Assembly (NCBI GenBank): GCA_963676655.2
Contig: CAXXKX010000005.1
Span: 682,001-746,000 of the forward strand
DNA: 64,000 bases
Source of the DNA: G963676655 sp963676655
GTDB lineage: Bacteria; Verrucomicrobiota; Lentisphaeria; Victivallales; Victivallaceae
Direction: 5' to 3'
The position numbers and the translations under genes were made by a program. A model generated the notes under the pieces. The model was given only the letters and a program-made list of their open reading frames with translations. It did no database searches and was not told the DNA's origin. Numbering within the stretch: the stretch's first letter is position 1; the number at the start of each line of letters is the position of its first letter. Below are positions 1-9,347 of this stretch, in pieces.

Positions 1-2
1 AG

Positions 3-335
3 AAAGTTAAATACCATTCATGCGGTGGATCAACTCATCTTCTAAACGATTTTACGGCAATTCCAAGGCTGGAAATTATCGAACTCGGTCCGGGAACCGA
101 CTTTTCCGCCGGAGTGAGGCTCATGCCGGAAGTTGAAATGCGGCCGCTGGTTGACCCGGTTCCGGTCCGAAATAACTCACCGGCACAGATAACCGAACTG
201 ATGGAAAACATTATCTCAGCAACGTTATCCGCACCGCAAACTCTGATTTGCGCATGGTCGCTTGACCGCGAAACCCCGATCAGCAACCTCGAAGCAATAT
301 GTTCAACTGTAAACAAGTATCAAGGCCGAATATGA
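3..335 (+). CDS. URO-D (uroporphyrinogen decarboxylase-like) protein, 3' fragment
   Basis: The frame is open from the window edge to a TGA at 333-335, so only the last ~110 residues are visible and the start lies outside the window. The visible part begins KVKYHSCGG and continues ...IPRLEIIELGPGTDFSAG, which resembles the C-terminal barrel half of URO-D superfamily proteins, where a His/Gly-rich strand precedes a lineup of the form 'what is owed to the group'. In PVC bacteria such proteins are usually not haem enzymes but resemble corrinoid or C1-type methyltransferases (MtaA/CmuA-like); the substrate here is unknown. Its stop overlaps the next start as ATGA (332-335), and another URO-D gene ends the same operon. 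The family call rests on a short fragment and is moderate. Confidence 0.55.
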   Translation, partial: KVKYHSCGGSTHLLNDFTAIPRLEIIELGPGTDFSAGVRLMPEVEMRPLVDPVPVRNNSPAQITELMENIISATLSAPQTLICAWSLDRETPISNLEAICSTVNKYQGRI

Positions 336-1126
336 CAGGTAACACAAGAACAATAATCGACATTAAAGGAACCTACACAATTCCTTACATCGACAGTGAA
401 ACAGGAACAATAATCGCGGCCATCGGCGACAGCATAACCGAAGGCTATCACGGCTACGGTTTCCAGCGGGAATGTCTGGATTTGAAAGCATCGGACTTTC
501 CGAATGAAGCCGTATCAAAAGACGGCAGGAATTTTCCGCAGTTTTCCCCAACCACTCACATTCATAAACCGTCCGTCAACTGTATGCAGAGCTGGATGAC
601 CAGACTGAACGACCTGTTGACGGAACATTACAAGAGTCCATTTTTAATAGCCAATGAAGGCTGGGGCGGCGCCAACGCGGGCCAATATCAGCGCATGGTC
701 CGGAACGATGAAAACTGGCGAAACCGGATTGCCGACCTGAAACCCAATATGTGGCTGGTCCATCTGGGCGTCAATGATGAGCGTCTCGGGGTTCCAGTGG
801 AATTGTTTTATGAAAATATGACCGAACTGCTTAATCTGTTGATCAAGGATTTCAACGCACAGCCTGAAACTATCTATCTGGCCCGGCCGTGTTATGATTA
901 CAACGCGAATTTTGACCTGATGAAAGGTTATCTGGAAAAAATAAAATTGTTGATTCGGGATTTCGGAATCAATAAAGGCCCTGATTTCTATGCGGCGTTT
1001 TCCATCGACAAGGAAAAATGGTATGGGGACGATCCGGTGCATCCGAATATTCCCGGCACGGACTACATGGCGGAATTATGGTTTGAAACAATTATCAATA
1101 CTAATCTGAAAAGGAAATCAAAATGA
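332..1126 (+). CDS. SGNH/GDSL-family hydrolase
   Basis: A 264-residue protein of the SGNH hydrolase fold, probably an esterase or carbohydrate deacetylase. Block I is AAIGDSITEGY with the nucleophile Ser34, block III is HLGVND, and block V is DPVHPN with the Asp/His pair near the C-terminus. An earlier in-frame ATG exists at 299, but the ATG at 332 is preferred because it forms an ATGA overlap with the upstream stop, as at the other junctions of this operon. There is no signal peptide, so the enzyme should be cytoplasmic. It lies between URO-D and Gfo/Idh genes, which suggests removal of an ester group from an imported sugar derivative; the substrate cannot be read from the sequence. Confidence 0.85.
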   Translation: MTGNTRTIIDIKGTYTIPYIDSETGTIIAAIGDSITEGYHGYGFQRECLDLKASDFPNEAVSKDGRNFPQFSPTTHIHKPSVNCMQSWMTRLNDLLTEHYKSPFLIANEGWGGANAGQYQRMVRNDENWRNRIADLKPNMWLVHLGVNDERLGVPVELFYENMTELLNLLIKDFNAQPETIYLARPCYDYNANFDLMKGYLEKIKLLIRDFGINKGPDFYAAFSIDKEKWYGDDPVHPNIPGTDYMAELWFETIINTNLKRKSK

Positions 1127-2184
1127 CAATTACAGCAGCGGTAATCGGTTGCGGGAATATCTCGCAATATCATTTTTCCGGTCTGGAAAAATGTGGTGCA
1201 AAGGTCAAATGGGTCTGCGACCTTTCGGAAGAGGCGGCCAAACCTTACAAAGAAAAATTCGGGGCGCAGTACACTGCGGATTTCATGGAAACAATCAATG
1301 ATCCGGAAGTGGATGTGATTTTTGTAATCCTGATCTCCAGTCTGCATAAAAAAATATGTACGGCCGCGATAGAAGCGGGAAAAGCGATCATTTGCGAAAA
1401 GACCCTGGCGGAAAACAGCGATGATGCGGCGGAAATAACCGAATTGGCCCGTGAACACGGAACCTTGTTTTATACGTCTTACATGAAACGCTTTTTCCCG
1501 GCGGCCCGGAAAGCAAAAGAGCTGCTGCCGGAACTTGGACAAATTATTGTTTCATACGTCAGGGTATTCCAAAGCTGGGGAAAACTGTGGAGTGAACCGC
1601 CGACCTCCGGTTTTGCATGGACTCCGCCGGGCGGCGTATCAGTTATCAAAAAGAACTATGGCGGCGGCATTCTGACCTGCGGCGGCAGTCACATGCTGGA
1701 TATGACGCTGTATCTGCTGGGGCGTCCTAACCGTCTTTACGGTTCGGTCCATACCCCGGAATGCTTCGACTATGATTTGCGCGGTTCCGCGCTGATGGAA
1801 ACGGCGGAAAACGGCGTTATTCATTTTGACGCTGTTGCCCATGAACTACCCAAGATCGGGGAGCGCAAAGACGGCTGGGACGAACACGTCGAAATCAACG
1901 GCGTTAACGGCAGAATCGACTTGTATACGCCGACCTGGACCCAGTTTGAAACCAAAACCGCACGCTTGGTCCACTACGACAAGAAAACAAATCAGACTAC
2001 GGAATATCATTTTGACTGCGTTTCGCCATTCGACCTGGCCGTTGCCCATTTTTGCGAACAGATCGAAAAAGGGGAACAGGGCGAACAGTCCATTATGACC
2101 GGCTATGAGGTCGATGAGCTGATTTCAACAATTTCCCGAAGCAGTGAACTTAAACAGGCGGTTGACATTCCATGGAAACTATGA
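1123..2184 (+). CDS. Gfo/Idh/MocA-family oxidoreductase
   Basis: A 353-residue NAD(P)-dependent sugar or cyclitol dehydrogenase. The N-terminal Rossmann fold starts AAVIGCGNISQYH (G-x-G-x-x). The family's EKP signature reads CEKTLAEN, a Pro-to-Thr variant at the residue after the lysine. The C-terminal alpha/beta substrate domain contains GGGILTCGGSHMLDM, whose His-x-x-D spacing matches the catalytic region of the family. The length is normal. The start overlaps the upstream stop (ATGA at 1123-1126), so translation is probably coupled. It is cytoplasmic and in one operon with an SGNH hydrolase and URO-D proteins. Substrate unknown. Confidence 0.9.
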   Translation: MTITAAVIGCGNISQYHFSGLEKCGAKVKWVCDLSEEAAKPYKEKFGAQYTADFMETINDPEVDVIFVILISSLHKKICTAAIEAGKAIICEKTLAENSDDAAEITELAREHGTLFYTSYMKRFFPAARKAKELLPELGQIIVSYVRVFQSWGKLWSEPPTSGFAWTPPGGVSVIKKNYGGGILTCGGSHMLDMTLYLLGRPNRLYGSVHTPECFDYDLRGSALMETAENGVIHFDAVAHELPKIGERKDGWDEHVEINGVNGRIDLYTPTWTQFETKTARLVHYDKKTNQTTEYHFDCVSPFDLAVAHFCEQIEKGEQGEQSIMTGYEVDELISTISRSSELKQAVDIPWKL

Positions 2185-3320
2185 CGCCGAAACAAAGAAT
2201 GTTGAATGCGTATCGTGGTATCTGGAACGATCGTCCGGCTGTAGCGCCCGAACTGTGGTATTATTATCCGGCAAAAATGCTGGGCGCTGATATGATTGAA
2301 TTTGAATTGGAAGTTCCGTTTCACAAAGCGCTCAAACATGCTTTTGAGTACTTTCAATGCGAAGGCTGGGGAGTAACATTCGGTTCCGGGCCAAATCCTG
2401 ACATCCAAAGTGTCGTGAAGGAAGAGTGGATTAATGAAAATGAACTTAAAAAAACAACGATAATCAAAACGCCGCACGGCAATCTGCAAAGCGCCAGGAT
2501 CTATTCCAAAGACGAACCGTCATGGACTATTGAATCTTTGATCAAAAACCCGAAAGAGGATCTGGCTGCCTGGGAATCCGTTGTATTCGGAACCATTGAA
2601 GAAGGCTTGGAGACCAAGCCGTTGAACGAAGCACTCAATGCAGTCGGGGAAAGCTATTTGCTGGAAATGTGGCTAGGCGTACCGTTTTTTGATTTTTACG
2701 CCTGTGGCCGCAACGGCGGATTTGAAACCGCGATCTTTGATTTTATGGAACCGGAATTCGAACAGGTTCTGCAACGCTATCAAAAGCAATATATTGAAAT
2801 ACTCGAAAGGAAAATCGAAGTTTTGTGTTCAAAGACACGATTCGAGAGTTTCTGTATCGGCTGCGCCTGGAGCTGCAACTCCCTTATCGGGCCGGAACTC
2901 TGGCGTAAATGGGACAAACCGGTCATAAAAGCCGCAGCGGAAGCCTTGCATAAACATGGAAAGCTGCTGCACATTCATTTTCACGGTAAATGCCTGGATA
3001 CCGTAGCAGACTTCGCGGAAATAGGCATTGACTGCGTTTGTCCATTTGAGCGTCCTCCAGGGGGAGACGTAATCGGATTGGACGGTCTAAAAAAAGTCGA
3101 AAAGTTGTTATCCGGCAAAACCACGATGAATGGAAACATTCACACAGTGGAAACCCTTATCAGAGGAACGGAAGCAGATGTCCGGCGTGAAGTTGGAGAA
3201 GTGCTTGAAGCATTTCACGGAAATCCCCGGGTAATCGTCGGCACCGGCGATCAGGTTGGCCGCGAAACACCGGAAGAAAATCTCCACGCCATGATTGACG
3301 AAGTAAAGTCATTTCATTAG
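2181..3320 (+). CDS. URO-D (uroporphyrinogen decarboxylase-like) protein
   Basis: A 379-residue TIM-barrel protein of the URO-D superfamily. It opens MTPKQRMLNAYRG, typical of PVC URO-D paralogs, and has a conserved central LLHIHFHGKCLDTVADFAEIG and a terminal GTGDQVGRETPEEN, corresponding to the metal/corrinoid-side strands of the methyltransferase-like subgroup. An ATG at 2172 is also possible, but 2181 gives an ATGA overlap with the previous stop, matching the two upstream junctions. It is the last gene of the operon; downstream DNA is AT-rich and faces the convergent AraC gene. Likely a methyltransferase-like enzyme rather than a haem-pathway decarboxylase, because no other haem gene is present (inference). 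Confidence 0.8.
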   Translation: MTPKQRMLNAYRGIWNDRPAVAPELWYYYPAKMLGADMIEFELEVPFHKALKHAFEYFQCEGWGVTFGSGPNPDIQSVVKEEWINENELKKTTIIKTPHGNLQSARIYSKDEPSWTIESLIKNPKEDLAAWESVVFGTIEEGLETKPLNEALNAVGESYLLEMWLGVPFFDFYACGRNGGFETAIFDFMEPEFEQVLQRYQKQYIEILERKIEVLCSKTRFESFCIGCAWSCNSLIGPELWRKWDKPVIKAAAEALHKHGKLLHIHFHGKCLDTVADFAEIGIDCVCPFERPPGGDVIGLDGLKKVEKLLSGKTTMNGNIHTVETLIRGTEADVRREVGEVLEAFHGNPRVIVGTGDQVGRETPEENLHAMIDEVKSFH

Positions 3321-3457
3321 ACCTTATTCCTCCAGATTACTCCTAATGATTTAATTTTAAAGCAGTATGATTTTAAATCAGCACGTAATTTATTATTAAT
3401 ACATATACAACTAAAAACAAACAACTTAAAACAAATAAAAACAACTATAACCGGTCA

Positions 3458-4330
3458 TCATTCAGCCATATTCTTATTGCGGAATTCGCCTGGAGTGGTA
3501 TTATAGAACTTTTTGAACGCCTTGATAAAATAAGCTTCTGAAGAATAGCCGCATTGAGTGGCAACCCGGGCGATTGTTATATTAAAATTCTTCAACATTA
3601 ACCGGGCCTTTTTCATGCGACATTGTTCCAGATAGTTATTTATTTTATCTCCATTATATTTCCTGAACAATCGCGACACGTAACACGGATTGAACCCCAG
3701 TTCATGGCAAATATCATTGCGATTAATCGGTCTTTCATAATTATGGTCAATGTAGTCCCTGATTATTTTATATGTCTGCTCCGCTTTTGTAACCGGGTAA
3801 GGCTTATCTTTCCTGATTTCATCAATTGCTTCAAGCAGAAGAGCCCGGACCAGCAAACATGTCTTGAGCGTTCTTTCCGGCGTTTTATCGTAGACTAAAT
3901 GATTGAGCGCCCTGTTCATACTCAAAGACTTATCTCCGGGAGGAGTTGAAGTGTGATAATAAGGACGGGTGATGAATTCTCCGTTTTTAAACTCAACCGC
4001 TATAACTCTGAAATAATCGGTCATAACAATAACTGAGATCGTGGTTCCGCTATACCCCTCATATTCAATCCCGGCCCAGCAATGCTCTCCGGTATAGACA
4101 ACCTTATCAGGAGTAACTTCACGCGGCAGGAGGATTTTTCCATCTGAACCAAAAATATTTATTTTTCCATCTAATACAAACAGCAGTCGTCCAATATAGT
4201 TCGATCCAACCGGCTCGTCCGGCAACGGCTCAGGATATGTAAAGAGAACAGACTTGAAGTCAAGCGTTGATGCCTTGAGCAAATACTTCATCAAAACCTT
4301 TTTTTCGGCCGGTGTCCCTTTAAATTTCAT
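3458..4330 (-). CDS. AraC-family transcriptional regulator
   Basis: A 290-residue regulator. The C-terminal ~95 residues hold the two helix-turn-helix units of the AraC family: one around RNDICHELGFNPCYVSRLF and one around IARVATQCGYSSEAYFIKAF, followed by the conserved KKFYNTTPGEFR. The N-terminal ~180 residues look like a cupin-type ligand-sensing domain but are poorly conserved. It is transcribed divergently from the prepilin-like/DUF4838/sialidase-like cassette at 4.4-8.7 kb and is its probable local activator. A pair of 12-bp direct repeats (4335-4366) lies immediately upstream of its start codon and may be its own binding site. Confidence 0.9.
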   Translation of the reverse strand: MKFKGTPAEKKVLMKYLLKASTLDFKSVLFTYPEPLPDEPVGSNYIGRLLFVLDGKINIFGSDGKILLPREVTPDKVVYTGEHCWAGIEYEGYSGTTISVIVMTDYFRVIAVEFKNGEFITRPYYHTSTPPGDKSLSMNRALNHLVYDKTPERTLKTCLLVRALLLEAIDEIRKDKPYPVTKAEQTYKIIRDYIDHNYERPINRNDICHELGFNPCYVSRLFRKYNGDKINNYLEQCRMKKARLMLKNFNITIARVATQCGYSSEAYFIKAFKKFYNTTPGEFRNKNMAE

Positions 4331-4334
4331 AAAG

Positions 4335-4366
4335 TAACTTTTTTACTGTTAATTTAACTTTTTTAC
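4335..4366. promoter_or_regulatory. Direct repeat, probable AraC-type operator
   Basis: TAACTTTTTTAC occurs twice, at 4335-4346 and 4355-4366, with a period of exactly 20 bp (about two helical turns). AraC-family proteins typically bind direct half-sites spaced by two turns. The pair lies between the divergent AraC gene (start 4330) and the prepilin-like gene (start 4438), so it could serve autoregulation and activation. The motif is AT-rich, which lowers certainty. Confidence 0.45.
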
Positions 4367-4437
4367 CATAGATATTATCCAATTTAAGTAATATAATTTA
4401 TACATCGTCGAATTTCAACAATTGCAAGGAGAAAAAA

Positions 4438-5217
4438 ATGGGTTACCAAGCAAAGAAAGACCGAGGATTCACACTTATTGAATTGCTGGTTGTGATCGCG
4501 ATCATAGCCATTCTTGCCAGTATGCTTTTACCGGCCCTGAATAACGCACGTGCAAAAGCTAAATCAATCAAGTGTGCGAGTAACTTAAAGCAGTTGGGAA
4601 CCGGAATCCAACTCTATACCAATGACAATGATGCTTATTTTCCTGAAGGATCAATCCAATCCGGAATGGTTCCTAAATACCCGTATCTTCTATCCGGTTA
4701 TCTTTATCCCGATTCATATACAGCCTTTCCCGACCTAGGCTTCCTCAGTCCGGGGCGCAACAATAAATCATCAAAAAACACCGCGTTCTGGTGTCCCGAG
4801 TGCAATCTGGAAAAATCAATCACCTATAAAACCGATCCGTTATATCTGGCCTATGGCATTAATCGTTATTTGACAACAACCGAAAGGACAGATGATTCAT
4901 TATACATCATTTATCAAAAAATTTCACAAATAAAAAGAGCTTCCGGCTGCAGTATGTTCCAGGATTATTTTCGCCCGGAAGGCGTAACCCAGTTGAAGTC
5001 ATTCTTTCTGGGATCAAGCGCAATCGCCTCCAGGGTGGATTATCCTCATTCAAATTCGAGAAATATCGGCTTTGTCGACGGGCACGTGAAAAACTGGAAA
5101 TATCCGGTCCCGTATAATTATGATAATTACTGGCTTGATCCGGTAAAAAACAGCAATCTCAACCCCAGCGTTCCTGTTGACGTACAGATTTTCTATACCG
5201 GAAACAGCACAAGGTAA
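4438..5217 (+). CDS. Prepilin-like protein with H-X9-DG motif
   Basis: A 259-residue type IV/type II pseudopilin-like protein. Residues ~11-35 carry the class III signal RGF|TLIELLVV with Gly at -1, Phe at +1 and Glu at +5, followed by one hydrophobic helix and ALNNARAKAKSIKC. Near the C-terminus HSNSRNIGFVDG fits the H-X9-DG motif of PVC prepilin-like proteins exactly. It should be cleaved by a prepilin peptidase and sit in the inner membrane with a periplasmic or pilus-assembled head. The ribosome site is AAGGAG just upstream. It is the first gene of a cassette with a DUF4838 protein 27 bp downstream. Of the four such proteins in this window it is the only one with the canonical Gly at -1. 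Confidence 0.92.
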   Translation: MGYQAKKDRGFTLIELLVVIAIIAILASMLLPALNNARAKAKSIKCASNLKQLGTGIQLYTNDNDAYFPEGSIQSGMVPKYPYLLSGYLYPDSYTAFPDLGFLSPGRNNKSSKNTAFWCPECNLEKSITYKTDPLYLAYGINRYLTTTERTDDSLYIIYQKISQIKRASGCSMFQDYFRPEGVTQLKSFFLGSSAIASRVDYPHSNSRNIGFVDGHVKNWKYPVPYNYDNYWLDPVKNSNLNPSVPVDVQIFYTGNSTR

Positions 5218-5244
5218 AACAATATAACAAGGATAAAATCCATC

Positions 5245-7512
5245 ATGTCAAAAAACGTCATCATCGCATTTATGCTGCTCCCGCTAATCTTGTCAGGGGC
5301 TCTGATAAATCAAAAAACAGATAAGAAATTTGAGACCATAATCATTGAAGACAACGCAGCGCCGAGCGTATTGATCGCAGCATCTGAATTGCAGAAAATA
5401 CTACAAAAAGCCTGCGGAGCAAACCTGAAAATAAAAAAGGCATCCGAAGCAACAGGAAAAGGAACCAATATTTATCTCGGAAATGCGTCAGGACTTGATT
5501 TCTCGAATTTAAAAGGTGACGGATTCAAAATCGTTAATAATGCAAAAGGACTCTTTATCGGCGGCCGGGACCATAAAGGTCCGCCGGTTGTCGGCTTCCG
5601 CAATCCGTGGCGCCTCAATGAGTCATGGAACTCAAGACTGGGGATTGGAAATTTCGGTGAAACCGGGACCTTGTACGGAGTATATTATTTTCTCGAAAAA
5701 TTTTGCTCGATCCGTTTTTACATGCCGGGAAAACTCGGCACGGTCATTCCGGAAAAAAAGAACATATATGTACCTGAATGTGATTTACGCAGAGAGCCGG
5801 ATTTCTCATATCGCAATGCTTATCTTTGCTACATGCCGCTGTCAGACACCGATACATTATGGTACCGGAGAGCCGGATTCGGGGGATTATCCCCGGTCAA
5901 TATAAACCATAGTTTCAACATGTTTCAAAAATACCGCAAATCCCATCCGGAATATTTCGCACTGGTTGACGGTAAACGTGATTTCGGAACTAAATGCGCA
6001 TCGCACGGCGGCGGCCATTTGTGCCTTACCAATCCAGAAGTTATTGATCGGTGGGTTGAGGAAATAAGTGGTTTTTTTGATAAAAATCCTTCTCAGAAAT
6101 TTTTTGGTCTGGTACCGATGGACGGACTGGTAAGAATTTGCGGCTGCCCAAACTGCCAGGCGGAAATTAATAAGTCAGCTCTACCATCAGGTAAATTTTC
6201 CAATCATATCTGGGGATTTATCAGAAAAGTGGCAAACAGAATCAGCAAAAAATACCCTGACAAAGTTATCGGCTCAATCGCATATCAGACTTATATGGAC
6301 CCGCCTGACTTCAAACTGCCGCCCAATGTCGCGGTAATGTTTTGTAAAAACCGCAGCGCTTATCTTGACAAAAAATATCATGAACAGGTAACCGGATTAA
6401 TTAACCGGTGGCAGCCCAAAGCGGACAGGTTTTACTGCTGGGAATATTACCTGTATAGCCAGATTCCCTGGCGCAATCTGCCGGTATTCTACCCGCATAC
6501 CATCAGCAAAGACCTGAAATTCCTCAAGAAGAAAGGTTTTTCCGGGGAATTCATCGAAGCGGAGAGCTGGAACGGAAATCATACAAAAAGAGTCATGCAG
6601 CTTTACGGCTTGCATCACCTCAATCTGTATGTGACCGGAAAGCTTTATTGGGACGCAGGCCTTGATATAGACAAACTGCTTGACGAATACTGCGATCTGT
6701 TTTACGGTCCGGCCGCAAAGCCGATGAAAAAATTCATCAGCTATGCTGAGCAGATCAGGAATTCAGAAGGAGGGACCAACCTTAAAGGGCGACTCGATTG
6801 GCCGACAACCCGGGGAGATGTGGCAAAAGTGTATTCACCGGCGCACCTGAAGGTTTTGTCATCTTTCCTGAAAGAAGCCCTGAAGCTCACAAAACCGGAA
6901 TCAGACTATCGAAAACGAGTGGAACTAGTCAGTGACGAATTCAATATTGGGGCAAAGTTGTTTACCCTGAAACCGAGAACCGCTAAGGTTTCCAAGGTCT
7001 CGCAAGTAACCGGTGATGTTTGGGAAAAAGTTCCCAGATACGAATTTACCGCTCCCGGCGGCGAACCGAGTATCCCGAAAACATTTATCCAATTTGCGAG
7101 AACCTCAGACAATCTATATCTCAAGTTCACAGTTGACGAACCACGCTTCAATGATAAAGTTGTCGCAAATTATCCTAAAAAATCAATATGGTATGATGAC
7201 TATCTGGCAATCGTCTTTCATCCGGAAATCAGGAAAAAGCGCTTGCAGATTATTCTTAATAAAGCCGGAGCATCATACTCAAAAAATATTAAGATTTCCA
7301 CTCAAGTTGCCAGTGGAAAAACCTGGTGGTCGGTTGTTGTCGGTATTCCATTCAAGCAAATCGGCCTGGACAAAAATATTTCCAACATAAAACTGCCGGC
7401 TAACTTCTATCATCGCAGACTGGTAGAGAGAGTAAATCGCTCCCTCAAATGCTGGTCGCCGACTAATGATCTCAGCATTAATTCTTTAAAGCACGGCTAC
7501 CTCTCATTCTAA
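5245..7512 (+). CDS. Secreted DUF4838-type putative glycoside hydrolase
   Basis: A 755-residue protein starting with a signal peptide (MSKNVIIAFMLLPLILSGA). Residues ~25-160 resemble the N-terminal alpha/beta domain of GH20/GH67-type enzymes (SELQKILQKACGANLKIKKA; YGVYYFLEKFCSIRFYMPG). The central ~160-550 region matches the DUF4838 pattern, a TIM-barrel-like module found next to glycan-degradation genes. The C-terminal ~160 residues (from WEKVPRYEFTAP) look like a CBM9-type sugar-binding domain. Cysteine pairs (CGCPNC) suggest a metal site or disulfide. It sits in an operon between a prepilin-like gene and a sialidase-like gene. The exact substrate is unknown; an alpha-glucuronidase or hexosaminidase-like activity is possible. 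Confidence 0.72.
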   Translation: MSKNVIIAFMLLPLILSGALINQKTDKKFETIIIEDNAAPSVLIAASELQKILQKACGANLKIKKASEATGKGTNIYLGNASGLDFSNLKGDGFKIVNNAKGLFIGGRDHKGPPVVGFRNPWRLNESWNSRLGIGNFGETGTLYGVYYFLEKFCSIRFYMPGKLGTVIPEKKNIYVPECDLRREPDFSYRNAYLCYMPLSDTDTLWYRRAGFGGLSPVNINHSFNMFQKYRKSHPEYFALVDGKRDFGTKCASHGGGHLCLTNPEVIDRWVEEISGFFDKNPSQKFFGLVPMDGLVRICGCPNCQAEINKSALPSGKFSNHIWGFIRKVANRISKKYPDKVIGSIAYQTYMDPPDFKLPPNVAVMFCKNRSAYLDKKYHEQVTGLINRWQPKADRFYCWEYYLYSQIPWRNLPVFYPHTISKDLKFLKKKGFSGEFIEAESWNGNHTKRVMQLYGLHHLNLYVTGKLYWDAGLDIDKLLDEYCDLFYGPAAKPMKKFISYAEQIRNSEGGTNLKGRLDWPTTRGDVAKVYSPAHLKVLSSFLKEALKLTKPESDYRKRVELVSDEFNIGAKLFTLKPRTAKVSKVSQVTGDVWEKVPRYEFTAPGGEPSIPKTFIQFARTSDNLYLKFTVDEPRFNDKVVANYPKKSIWYDDYLAIVFHPEIRKKRLQIILNKAGASYSKNIKISTQVASGKTWWSVVVGIPFKQIGLDKNISNIKLPANFYHRRLVERVNRSLKCWSPTNDLSINSLKHGYLSF

Positions 7513-7524
7513 CGGAACTTTTTT

Positions 7525-8652
7525 ATGTTGCAAATATCAAGAAAGACCATCTGGTCTCAGAAATCCTTTTTCCATCCCAAAGTCTCACATCTAAGAAAGG
7601 ACAGAAAAACTTTTCTGATGACCCTTCAGGACATCAAAGGCAGTGATTATTATTCCCCGGTAAGATGGACCGCGTCTGATCACAAATTAGAAAACTGGAA
7701 TGATTTGCAAACGGTTCCCGGCTTCGGCTGGGAACCTGTCGACCACGAAATCAATGAGGCGGTATGCGACGTTGTTCCCGAATACCATGCCGCGACCGGA
7801 ACGGTTCTGGCAATGGGTATCAACATATATTACCGCAACGGCAAACTATATGAACCTTACACAGAATTTTTCAATGGCGACAAACGGTGTTTAAGACGTT
7901 ATCCGGTCTATGCGATTATGGACCATAACAACCAGTGGGTGGTTCAACGCAAAAAACTTGAATTCACGGAGTTCGATGAGTGCAGCATCTATACCGCAAA
8001 CTGTTCACAGCGATTAACCTTGCCGGACGGAAAAATAATCATCCCGGTGACGTTTAATTATTTTGGTCGGCATGACCGGAGCGCGACAACTTTGCTATGT
8101 AATTACGACGGTCGCGAATTAACCGTTATACGCCGGGGAAGCACGCTGACAAATCCGGTTGGACGCGGATTACTGGAACCTTCAATCGCCGAATTCCGGG
8201 ACCGCTACTACATGACCTTGCGGGCGGAAGACAACTGCGGGTATGTTTCAGTCTCCGATGACGGACTGAACTGGCAGGATATCAAATCCTGGCAATGGGA
8301 TGATGGAACTCCACTGACCATGAGTACCACTCAGCAGCACTGGCTTGAACTTGGAGGTAAGCTTTATTTGATATACACCCGTAAAAACGGCGTCAACGGA
8401 GAAGTTTTCCGCTGGCGAGCCCCCCTGCTACTGGCAGAATTCGATCCGGAAAAACTCTGCTTGAAAAAAGCGACGGAACAAACGGTATTTCCGATGCGGC
8501 CTGATCCGCAAAACCGTAAATCGGTCGGCTTGATGGGTAACTTTCACCCGTTGGCTTTATCCGAACATGAAGCAATTGTCACCGTTGGCGAAATGCGCCA
8601 GGACGCGGGTTTCATCGGTGATACTATTCTGGCAAGAATCAAGGTTGATTAA
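7525..8652 (+). CDS. Sialidase-superfamily (BNR-like) protein
   Basis: A 375-residue protein with the features of a six-bladed beta-propeller sialidase/neuraminidase superfamily member. An Asp-box is visible as SVSDDGLNW (S-x-D-x-G-x-x-W), and GRGLLEPSIAEFRDRYYMTLR matches the conserved blade with catalytic-side Glu and Arg. There is no signal peptide, so it acts in the cytoplasm or is exported otherwise. It follows the DUF4838 gene by 12 bp and closes the cassette. Glycosidase activity on sialic acid itself is not assured; many family members act on other sugars. Confidence 0.7.
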   Translation: MLQISRKTIWSQKSFFHPKVSHLRKDRKTFLMTLQDIKGSDYYSPVRWTASDHKLENWNDLQTVPGFGWEPVDHEINEAVCDVVPEYHAATGTVLAMGINIYYRNGKLYEPYTEFFNGDKRCLRRYPVYAIMDHNNQWVVQRKKLEFTEFDECSIYTANCSQRLTLPDGKIIIPVTFNYFGRHDRSATTLLCNYDGRELTVIRRGSTLTNPVGRGLLEPSIAEFRDRYYMTLRAEDNCGYVSVSDDGLNWQDIKSWQWDDGTPLTMSTTQQHWLELGGKLYLIYTRKNGVNGEVFRWRAPLLLAEFDPEKLCLKKATEQTVFPMRPDPQNRKSVGLMGNFHPLALSEHEAIVTVGEMRQDAGFIGDTILARIKVD

Positions 8653-8717
8653 ACTACTCCCGTCAGCATCATCCTTTCTATGTTACCAACAAAAATGGCT
8701 CCGGATTATCAGTGTCA

Positions 8718-9347
8718 TCAGCCTATGATTGCGGTGTATGCCCGGAAGGAGCGTTTCCGGGTTTCATCTCCTTGCATGAAAACAAAAAATTCCAGTGAAT
8801 CGACAAGTTTCATACTATGGACATCAAACAGTTCTTTGATTTCATCCTGATTATGGTTATAAATTGTTGAATGCTGACATCTACCGGCAGTCTTTTTAAG
8901 AGAAGAATCATGATGGTCGGCACAGATAAAAGCAAAGCTTCCACCCGGCTTGACAATTCTTGCAACTTCCTGAAATATCATGCTTATATCTTCAAAAATA
9001 TGCATAACGCCACCGCAAACAATATGATCCATCGAATCGGCGGCATACGGGTACGGCTGATCCCTCAGATCGTGTTCCTTCAATTCACAGGAAATATCCT
9101 TATGATTGCAAACTTTAAGCATTTCCGATGAAAAATCCATACCATAAACCTGCAAGCCAGCCTTATGGAAAAGCTCAGCAATCAATCCAGTACCAATTCC
9201 AAGGTCCAGAATTTTGTCTCCCTGCCGTATGTGCCGAAAAGTAAGTCCCAATAGAATTTCAGGCCCCAGCCAATTTGCTCTTTTAGTTTTCTGATCATAA
9301 TTTGCCGCGTGTTCAGGCGAATTGAAAATTTCTTTTACCGTGTCCAT
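8718..9347 (-). CDS. Class I SAM-dependent methyltransferase
   Basis: A 209-residue methyltransferase. Motif I is ILDLGIGTG (residues 46-54), motif II is YGMDFSSEML, and the post-II region contains DHIVCGGVMHIFED followed by RIVKPGGSFAF, all typical of small-molecule methyltransferases (Methyltransf_11/25 type). The start has an AAAGGG ribosome site 6-8 nt upstream. It is 70 bp downstream of the MarR gene in the same direction and probably co-transcribed from the MarR promoter. Substrate unknown; the MarR context suggests modification of a small, perhaps toxic, compound (inference). Confidence 0.85.
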   Translation of the reverse strand: MDTVKEIFNSPEHAANYDQKTKRANWLGPEILLGLTFRHIRQGDKILDLGIGTGLIAELFHKAGLQVYGMDFSSEMLKVCNHKDISCELKEHDLRDQPYPYAADSMDHIVCGGVMHIFEDISMIFQEVARIVKPGGSFAFICADHHDSSLKKTAGRCQHSTIYNHNQDEIKELFDVHSMKLVDSLEFFVFMQGDETRKRSFRAYTAIIG

